DNA of 64,000 bases from Lotus japonicus (Eukaryota; Streptophyta; Magnoliopsida; Fabales; Fabaceae), in NCBI RefSeq assembly GCF_012489685.1, contig NC_080042.1:6512501-6576500 (forward strand), written 5' to 3'. Below, in pieces: positions 56,553 through 64,000 of the stretch (its first letter is position 1; each line of letters opens with the position of its first letter). The notes beneath the pieces were generated by a model. That model was given only the letters and a program-made list of their open reading frames with translations. It made no database searches and was not told the origin of the DNA. A program made the translations under genes and the position numbers.

Positions 56553-57228
56553 GGTTTTGGAAAAAACGGAAAACAGATTTTTTTGCGATTCAGATTTTTC
56601 CTGCGCGTTCCTCTGCGCATTCTAAGATAGGTTCTGGCGACAGAATTCCAGAACTCAAAACAGGATTCTTGGAATTAAACCAAAAGATCCAAAATCGGCA
56701 TAAGTCGGTGTAAGTCGGATTATCCCGAAAAACTACTTTTTGCAGTGATCGTCGGATGAGAAAACTTCCTTCTGAAGAAAGATTAGGAATGATGAGAGAA
56801 ATAGGAGAACGCGGGTGGAATCTTCTTTTGCAGCTCCGAATAGAAAAAGTCTTCATCGTCTGTCGATCTTAGGTTTTCTCGAACTATCAGGGATTCCGTT
56901 TCGGCAAACTTCCGAGAATTGGAATTTGACGTTCGTACTTTCCAGGATTTCGCATCGAAATGGTTGTTTAAGGACGGAAAAGAGAAGTTCTAACATTTCT
57001 CTGAGGATTTTTTTGGAATTAATTTCCATCGTGTCCTAAAGCGTAAATTAACTATTCACTAATACCTTTGACCTAGGATTAAGCGTATGTTAGTCGTGCT
57101 ATAACTCTTTCGGTTTTTCGATAAATTCTTGGACTTTTCCTGAACCTTTTTCCTTCCCAAATTTATCTTAATCAAATAACTCTTTTATTTTATTCACTTA
57201 TCCAAAGCGTTAAAACTTGGGCCTTACA

Positions 57229-57246
57229 TTACTACCCTCCAAAAAG
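57229..57246 (-). promoter_or_regulatory. Polypurine tract region of Tek-N2
   Basis: On minus CTTTTTGGAGGGTAGTAA next to the 3' LTR, same as Tek-N1. Confidence 0.6.
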
Positions 57247-57259
57247 AAAGTTTCGACCT

Positions 57260-58663
57260 CGAAACTTACGGTTCAGTAAAAAGTTCTGGGTACTGTTCCT
57301 TGATCTTTTCCTTCAGCTCCCACGTCGCATCGCCGGTGTCCTTGTTCCAAATAACCTTCACTAACTCGATCTCTTTACCCCTCAACTACTTTATCCTTGT
57401 GTCACCAATGCTGATTGGCGGTGTCTCGAAAGACAAGTTATCCTTCAACCCAATGTCATCCAGCTCGATAACATGTGTCGGATCAGCAATATACTTCCTC
57501 AGTTGTGTCGCATGGAATACATCGTGAATGTTTCATAGAAAAGGCGGTAGTGCGATCTGATAAACTACCGGTCCTACACGACGAGTAATCTGATAAGGTC
57601 CAATGAACTTTGGCGTAAGCTTTCTTGATTTGATTGCTCGACCAACTCCTGTAGTCTGAGTAACTCGCAGAAACACATGATCTCCCTCTTCAAATTCCAG
57701 GGTTCTGCGCCTTTGATCTGCATAGCTCTTCTGTCTACTATGAGAAGCCTTCATCTTCTCTCTGATCTGTTTAATCTTCTCAGTCATCTGTTGCAGAAGT
57801 TCCGGTCCTACTAACAAATTCTCTCCATCTTGATACCAACATAAAGGTGTTCTACACTTGCGGCCATACAATGCCTCATACGGTGCCATACCTATGGTCG
57901 TATGAAAACTGTTGTTATATGTGAATTCAATCAGTGGCAATAGGGTATCCCAACTGCCCTTGTTGTCTAACACGCAAGCTCGTAGCAAATCCTCCAATGA
58001 TTGGATAGTTCTCTCAGTTTGCCCATCAGTCTGTGGATGATAAGCAGAACTTAATCTCAGCCTCGTTCCCAAAGCATTATGAAGAGCTCCCCACAAATGT
58101 GAAGTAAACTTCGGGTCTCCATCGGAAACGATACTTGTTGGCACTCCATGAAGTCGCACAATCTCAGCTATATAAATCTCTGATAGCTTATCCACGTTGT
58201 ACGTAGTTCTCACAGGTATGAAATGAGCCGACTTAGTCAATCGATCCACGACTACCCAAATCGAATCATATCCTTTCTGAGTTCTTGGCAACGCCACGAC
58301 AAAATCCATCGATATGCTATCCCATTTCCATTGAGGTACATCCAACCTTTGTAGCATACCCGCAGATTTCTGATGTTCCACCTTCGCCTTTTGACAGATT
58401 AAACATGCAGCTACATATTCTGCCACTTGTCTCTTCATCCCTGGCCACCAAAAGTTCACCTTCAAGTCCTGATACATCTTTTTCATTCCAGGGTGAATGC
58501 TCAACTTGCTTTTGTGACCTTCGTCCATAATCAACCTCCTTAAGTCAGGGTTGTTAGGTACGTACACTCTATCCTTGCATCGCAGGATATTGTCACTCCC
58601 TACCTTGAATTCCGGGTCCTTACCCTGAATTACTAAATTCTTATTTTCCGAGTAAAAATTCAT
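57260..58663 (-). pseudogene. Tek-N2 integrase, closely like Tek-A
   Basis: Open from 58663 to 57533 (376 codons): zinc finger GHKSKLSIHPG and CLICQKAK, DDE core with MDFVVALP, VSDGDPKF and TDGQTERTI, and GPYQI. A TGA replaces Ser just after LPPFL (about 57533). Beyond it the tail continues to about 57260 with another TAG in place of Gln. It lacks RT and most RNase H. A 1-base insertion upstream (about 58645) separates it from 58664-58953. Confidence 0.92.
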
Positions 58664-58953
58664 CTTGTAACTGTTGGTCTCGGATTTCTTCCATCAATCC
58701 ATTGGTGATCTTGATCATCCCAAACTTCAGTTCTCCCTCAGATGCTCTCACATCTAAGCTCAAATCTCAAAACTGTTCCAGCAGTTGCAGCTCCTTAACC
58801 ATCATTGATGAGATATGCATCTTCCTGCTCAATGCATCAGCAACGACATTAGCCTTTTCCAGGATGGTATTGTAAGGTAAAATCGTAATCCTTGAGAAAT
58901 TCCATCCAGCGTCGTTGTCTCATGTTCAACTCCTTCTGGTCAAACAAGTACTT
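58664..58953 (-). pseudogene. Tek-N2 RNase H C-terminal remnant
   Basis: Matches Tek-A 28110-28400 ([14 protein letters not shown], then the ADALSR region and linker), with small indels. It ends abruptly near 58953, where similarity to Tek-A pol stops and a much more diverged sequence begins. Confidence 0.8.
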
Positions 58954-59160
58954 TAAGCTCTATGTCGTCCTGCTCGACCACTCGTGTCGGTTCTATGTTG
59001 GAAATAACATTGATTGACGCTACGTGCAATTGCACAACCTTAACCACTTGATCCTTTACTTTTGTTCGTCCAAAAATTCTGCTTAAACTCAGTACACCTC
59101 TGGCATTCCAGAGTGAATGTTCAACCTGTCCTCGTGATCTCCACTCATGATTCAAAACTT
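58954..59160 (-). pseudogene. Strongly diverged integrase pieces in Tek-N2
   Basis: On minus two pieces recall integrase: bases near 59060-59155 follow the zinc-finger region of Tek-A (around 28535-28620) with many changes, and those near 58955-59000 ([14 protein letters not shown]) follow the C-terminal region near 29580. The middle of integrase between them is missing. They are much more diverged than the integrase at 57260-58663, so two copies of different age sit side by side. Confidence 0.55.
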
Positions 59161-60408
59161 AACTCGATCGCTCTATAACTCATAGACGAACTATTCCCTT
59201 GGAATCTACTAGTCCATTAACGTCGATTCCAACTTCGTAACTATCCTCATTCGCACCATGAAATCAATCTTCTACTTAATCATCACTCAAAGTAAAACTC
59301 GACGTGAGTCTTAATACCTTGTGCATCGCTAGACCCAGTCCCTTTTAACCTCCATTCATCAGCAACTTATAAGCTAATCATCATCTTAATATCTTACAAT
59401 CCATCGTTGTCATCTCCCCTTTTTCGAGACTTCCCTTACTCGAACCATAAAACCAACCTTCACTTATTCACAACCCACTTTACAATCACCTAAAATCCTT
59501 AACACTTCCCCCAAATCCGAACTTATTCCCTAGAAGATCAAACCATAGCTGTACCTCAGGAAACTTAACTAGTCATTTTATCATCCGATCCCTCAACATT
59601 CGGAGGTTTAACTACAATCATTAATGCCAACACCACTAAATCTCTGATTCGAACATGATTTTCACCTCCCAAGGTCAATCTTAACCCTTACATCCTCACT
59701 TAACTTAGTGAAATTCACTTGCTAACCCCAGCATGCAATATCGGAATCCATAACAAAGTTCCATTCACTCTTAGACTCTAAGAAATTTGTCCACCTATAA
59801 CAACCTCAAGTATTTATCTTAATACTAACTCTTTATTTCCGTAACTAGATCGTCCTCCCATCAATCCGATACTTAGTCTCTCGATCAAAACCCAACAAAC
59901 CTTGAGTCCTACGCACTTAAGACAAGAATTCATAGACTTAAAACCTAAACTTTCACCACGTTTGGACCTCAAATGTCCTTTAATTCTTCAATACTTCTTA
60001 AATGAATATCCATTTCTTAAACTATAACTCCTCCCCAAAGGAGATCAACTACTTAACAAGAACTTTACTTCCCAACTCAACTAATCCTCGATCCAATCAA
60101 ATTAATCTTACCAATCCATCTATCAAGGTCCATTGCCAGTTCTGATTCCGAATATCACACCCTCAATATTAAGTTGATCAGGCCTAATACATCGAAGGTG
60201 AAGATTTAGAAAAACCCACTGGAACAGTCGATGAGTTCCTATCATCCAGTAGTCACAAAGATCTTGATATTAAATCCTCAATGATGCCGCTACGGAACTA
60301 CACGCTCTCGACATCATACATATACTATCCATACGGAATCTCCCTGAGATTCATCCTTCAGCTTCTAGCTTCTTGTTAAACGCATCGGTGCAAAACTACT
60401 TTCTAGGC
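59161..60408 (-). other. Non-coding middle of Tek-N2, homologous to Tek-N1
   Basis: No open frames of note. Read on minus it follows 42700-44520 of Tek-N1 in the same order with moderate divergence and indels. Confidence 0.8.
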
Positions 60409-61314
60409 TTAACGTGTTATTCTAAACCTCGTGTAACTTCTATAGTTTAAACACGAGCAACGGTCAAATAAAGTATTATTAGGCGTAATAACTATAAAGT
60501 CAATGCTTAAACAATTTAAGTAAAATTGGTGCGTCGCATATGCTACGAGAGTAATGGAGCGTATTATACTAGAATGAGAAGGAATAGTTAGAAGGTTACC
60601 ATCGTTCTTGCGCTCTCCTCTGGCTAGTCCGTCAGCTCCCTCAGCCTCTTCACCATCCATGGTGTAAACTTTTCCTCTAGCAGCAGGGTGCTTTCCCCTT
60701 GCAGTGTTAACAGATGGTTCAACCTTGGGTTTCTTGCAAACCACGGCTAGGTGTCCCACTCGGTGGCAATTAAAACACCTTGGTCCAGTCTCCCCACATC
60801 TGTAACATGACACTTGTTTCTCTGCCCTTCTAGCTATGGCAGGAAGCTTGCCTTTCATCCTGTTGTCAGACGGTCCCGCCTGAAACGTCTTACAGTTCAC
60901 GGCCAGATGCCCTATCTGGTTGCAATTGAAACATCGAGGCCCTTGGCCCAGACATGCATTAGCATAGTGCCCGTTCTTTCCACACCTGAAACATGTCACC
61001 TCTGGGTGTGCTGATTGGCTTCTTGCCCCTGGAGTGGCAGTAGTCGAAGACTTAAAAGATCTTGGGGTAAAACCCCTCCCCTTCGGATGCTGATACGGCC
61101 CCAACTGACGATACTCCTGAGAACCTGACCTCACTGGTCCTCCAGTTCCAGCTCGGTCCAACCTACTTTGCTGGTACTGGGACGCCTCGATTAGCGGTTG
61201 AGGTTGCTCACGTGCCGCCTCCTCAGCGCGTCTGTAAGCATCCTCAGTAGCCTGATTCATCATTGCCTCAATCATGGTAGCTATTGCCTTCGCCATACGG
61301 TCAGGGCTTACCAT
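60409..61314 (-). pseudogene. Tek-N2 gag without capsid, extra zinc knuckles
   Basis: Start MVSPDRMAKAIATM corresponds to the Tek-A gag start; an in-frame ATG at 61329 is less likely. About 50 residues in, the chain jumps to RLDRAGTGGPVRSGSQ, which in Tek-A comes after the capsid, so about 170 capsid residues are missing. Knuckles: CFRCGKNGHYANAC, CFNCNQIGHLAVNC, a partial CYRCGETGPR fused to CFNCHRVGHLAVVC, so three intact and one broken against two in Tek-A. After GERKNDGNLLTI the protease active site is replaced by SHSSI, as in Tek-N1. The frame is open throughout, so a capsid-less RNA-binding protein could be made. Confidence 0.87.
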
Positions 61315-61511
61315 CCTATGCTTAGTCAAACAAACAGTTAGTACTCATCATCAGATAGCATCTAACATACTATACAATATGATTAAGCAATAACTTCAAT
61401 CAATTCTAAGCGACAAATCGCTTGGCAGACAATCAATTTTTACTCTTTGCAGAGTCACACAACCTAGCACAGAAGACCTATTCCCCAAAGACTCCCGAAA
61501 GACTCGACTAA

Positions 61512-61523
61512 GCTCTGATACCA
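61512..61523 (-). promoter_or_regulatory. Primer binding site of Tek-N2
   Basis: TGGTATCAGAGC on minus, a few bases from the 5' LTR end. Confidence 0.92.
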
Positions 61524-61527
61524 CAAT

Positions 61528-64000
61528 TGTAACACCCCGATTTCGGTGGCGTCACTTTAGTAACCAAAGAAATAACTTAAGCGGAAAAACGTGAATTATT
61601 TTTTTTTCGATAATGTAAGTAAAGACAGAAAGAGATGAAACTCTAAAACGAAGATAACAGAACTAATATACAATATGATTACAGCCCCCACTGTAAGTTG
61701 TAAACCACGTCACGAGTAAACCTCCAGTGACGGAAAGTAAAAGAGAGTAACGTCCGTAGGCAAAAGTACAAACCAAGGTAAAAATACTGTGTCCGCAACA
61801 CTAAACCTCAAAATCTGAGAACAAGTTGGCCCAGCGGCCTAAGAAAAGACCCCCTAAATCCAACCAGCTCTCTGTGATCTCCATAGGAAACCACACAAAA
61901 AGCTGCCGGTAGGAAACTACCCTGTCCCCAAAACTGAAGCATGACGGTCAGAGCATCGACACTACTCCTACACTAATCCCATCTCGAGTAAGTCGCTCGG
62001 TGGCCAGCGGGGTCGACCACCCCTGAACCGTAGTCCTCCTGATCAAGCTTCTTCAACCTAGTTTCCCCTGAAGGGTGAACCATCGTGAACCGGTCCGCCA
62101 TGGACATCTGACAAAGGCGTAGTCCGCCCAAACACACACAGAAGACGCGAGGGTCAACTCCAAAGAATTATATAAATATTAAAGCCAGATATATATATAT
62201 GGGATAATAATTATTAGCCTCTCAGGCTTAGAGTTTAGGGATAACATCCTAGGGTTGCATATATCACAATGAATATAAAGATAATAATAACAATTAGCAT
62301 GCCTCAAGTAGGATAAACAGGTACCAATCACACTCAGCAACTAAGTCAGCATGTATGTTGCATGAAATGCAATGCTGGGTAACAAAATGCATTCCGGAAG
62401 AAGGATGGACACCATCGAGTCAGCCCTAACACCGGCCAAAGTGGGACCATTCCGCTCGGGCGTCTCTTACACCACACAAAAGTAGTCAGATCAGCAGTGA
62501 ACCCGTAGGTCTGCCATTCCGTCTGCTACTGAGGACCACCGTAGTGTCCTAAATATGGAAATCCGGGTCTTATGACCATTTTGGAATCCACCGAGGTCCG
62601 GTAATCCGCCGTGTATTAACCTCAAAATGAGTGCATGAATGCAAGTGATTAGCCAAACAACGTCTCCGACCTCTCTCGACACGTCGTCACGTGTTCTAGC
62701 TAACTTATTGTCTCTAAAAAGCCTACCCTAAGGCAAACGTCGATTCTGCGACAAAATGAATTAATCAAAAAGAAGAAGAATGTACTTTGGAACTCATGGT
62801 TCCCGGCTAAACTTTAGATAGCCAATCAATAAACTGCTCATCGAGCGAAAAGGTACCGAAGTACTTGGAAACTTATAGTCTCCGGCTAAACTTTAGATAG
62901 CCAAACAATAAACTGCTCATCGAGCAAAAGAGTATCAACATACTCGAAAACTTGTAAGTTCCTCAAAACTTGGACTCGACGACACTTCTCACATCTTCAA
63001 GAATAATATTCAGGCTCTAAGCTCTTATCTAAATGTTGTTATCATTGTTCAAGGGGTTTAGAGATTGATTAATGTCTTATGAATTTCCTTTGAGAAAATA
63101 GATTTCGTTTAGTCTTATGATACTTCCTATGAGTTTCAGGGATCCCATAATCCCAATTAATTTCTGAGAAGGTCTCGATCCATTAAAATATAACAAGGTC
63201 CGAACTTCGTTCGTCCTTTCAAACTCTCTCAAAATCTCATAAAAATTCGGCATGACTTGCCCGTAATCCTCACTCCTCAGAATCTCAGGTACAAGTGGAA
63301 TAGCATAAATAAAACAGCTCAGTCAAAAGCATAAACAGCATATTCCAACACATCCTAAGTTAACCATGTAGCACATAGCATGTGAATCATTTAGCACACA
63401 ATATCATGGCATCAATTACTCAACAAGGTCGGCCGAAGCCTCAGAGAACAATTCAGACATTTAGCAATTAAGTGCATAACACATAAATCAAGTCGAACTT
63501 GTCGACACCTAAAGCATTATCTAGTAATTCAGAGAGTAGCCCTCACCTGTAACTCCTCCAGCGTTTTCTTCACAACCTCCTTCACGTTCCTCGCCTTGAT
63601 CTCCAGGAAACTCCTCAAAAGAACCTTAAGCCAAAATCACAGAAATCAACACATTGAGTCAGGAACTCAGCAAGCAATAAGTCCTAGGTTCTGGCGACAG
63701 ATTTTTTTGCGATTCAGATTTTTCCTGCGCGTTCCTCTGCGCATTCTAAGATAGGTTCTGGCGAAAGAATTCCAGAACTCAAAACAGGATTCTTGGAATT
63801 AAACCAAAAGATCCAAAATCGGCATAAGTCGGTGTAAGTCGGATTATCCCGAAAAACTACTTTTTGCAGTGATCGTCGGATGAGAAAACTTCCTTCTGAA
63901 GAAAGATTAGGAATGATGAGAGAAATAGGAGAACGCGGGTGGAATCTTCTTTTGCAGCTCCGAATAGAAAAAGTCTTCATCGTCTGTCGATCTTAGGTTT
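61528..64000 (-). repeat. Tek-N2 5' LTR, partial and internally deleted
   Basis: Nearly identical to the 3' LTR up to about 63689. There a deletion removes what corresponds to 55805-56570 of the 3' LTR, including the TATA box, the leader and the donor. A short filler GTTCTGGCGACAG sits at the junction. The window ends inside the LTR. Confidence 0.93.

Larger units (their letters stand above)
53644..57228 (-). repeat. Tek-N2 3' LTR
   Basis: 3585 bp. Contains, on minus, the TATA box (56545-56552), donor-like site, 78-nt segment (55663-55740), tandem units similar to Tek-A (about 54900-55090) and a broken LTR reading frame starting at 54223. Confidence 0.95.
53644..64000 (-). mobile_element. 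Tek-N2: mosaic non-autonomous Tekay relative, cut by the window end
   Basis: Minus-strand element: 3' LTR at 53644-57228, internal region 57229-61527, 5' LTR from 61528 on. LTR ends read TGTAACACCCC (plus). The left TSD would be CTTGG; the right one is outside the window. LTRs are like those of Tek-A in layout and sequence, while the gag tail and middle are like Tek-N1. The integrase part is a close relative of Tek-A. Confidence 0.93.

Overview
This is plant nuclear DNA, probably from a dicot. A legume is my guess from the look of the repeats and I cannot verify it. No intact host gene is visible. From about position 3250 onward the window is a stack of nested transposable elements. I fixed most insertion points by reading target-site duplications (TSDs) and by checking that the interrupted reading frame continues on the other side.

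Left part (1-12459): AT-rich intergenic DNA with a GGT-rich block (1855-2260), several tRNA-type SINEs and two hAT elements. The first hAT (3248-7443, perfect 8-bp TSD GTGAAAAT) was hit by an LTR element now reduced to a solo LTR (3274-6998, TSD GGAGA; 'S1'). The second hAT (7610-8596) keeps the C-terminal dimerisation region of a transposase. At 10839-12459 lies the 3' half of a minus-strand LINE.

Middle (12460-34851): a nearly complete Ty3/gypsy chromovirus of Tekay/Del type ('Tek-A', 12460-33846, TSD CGTAA) sits in the LINE, which continues in the same frame at 33847. Tek-A has ~4.1-kb LTRs, an initiator-Met PBS, and gag, protease, RT, RNase H, integrase and a chromodomain-like tail. Its pol is split by a second solo LTR ('S2', 23832-27859, TSD ACGTC) and has one 2-base frameshift. 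Its 5' LTR carries a 4.56-kb CACTA element (14568-19125, TSD AAA) that has captured an amidase exon. The LINE abuts a decayed Ty1/copia gag-protease fragment (34141-34851).

Right part (34852-64000): a Tat-type gypsy element ('Tat-1') begins inside the copia remnant. It has been entered by two Tekay relatives. 'Tek-N1' (37278-48668, TSD TGGAG) is a gag-only non-autonomous element in the RT region. 'Tek-N2' (53644 to beyond the window, minus strand) is a mosaic element near the Tat 3' end. Tat-1 also carries a two-exon gene on its antisense strand (51695-53115).

The most interesting pattern is in the five Tekay LTR families (S1, S2, Tek-A, Tek-N1, Tek-N2). All share a TATA box, then an ATG-free stretch ending in a splice-donor-like site, then an ATG-free segment of exactly 78 nt bounded by AG and GT. 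Four of the five then have an AG directly before an ATG that opens an LTR-internal reading frame; the fifth (Tek-N1) has an AG at the same place without the ATG. A matching AG lies three bases before the gag ATG. This suggests a spliced leader inside the LTR that removes the PBS and upstream ATGs from the translated RNA, and an LTR-encoded small acidic protein. It rests on sequence alone.
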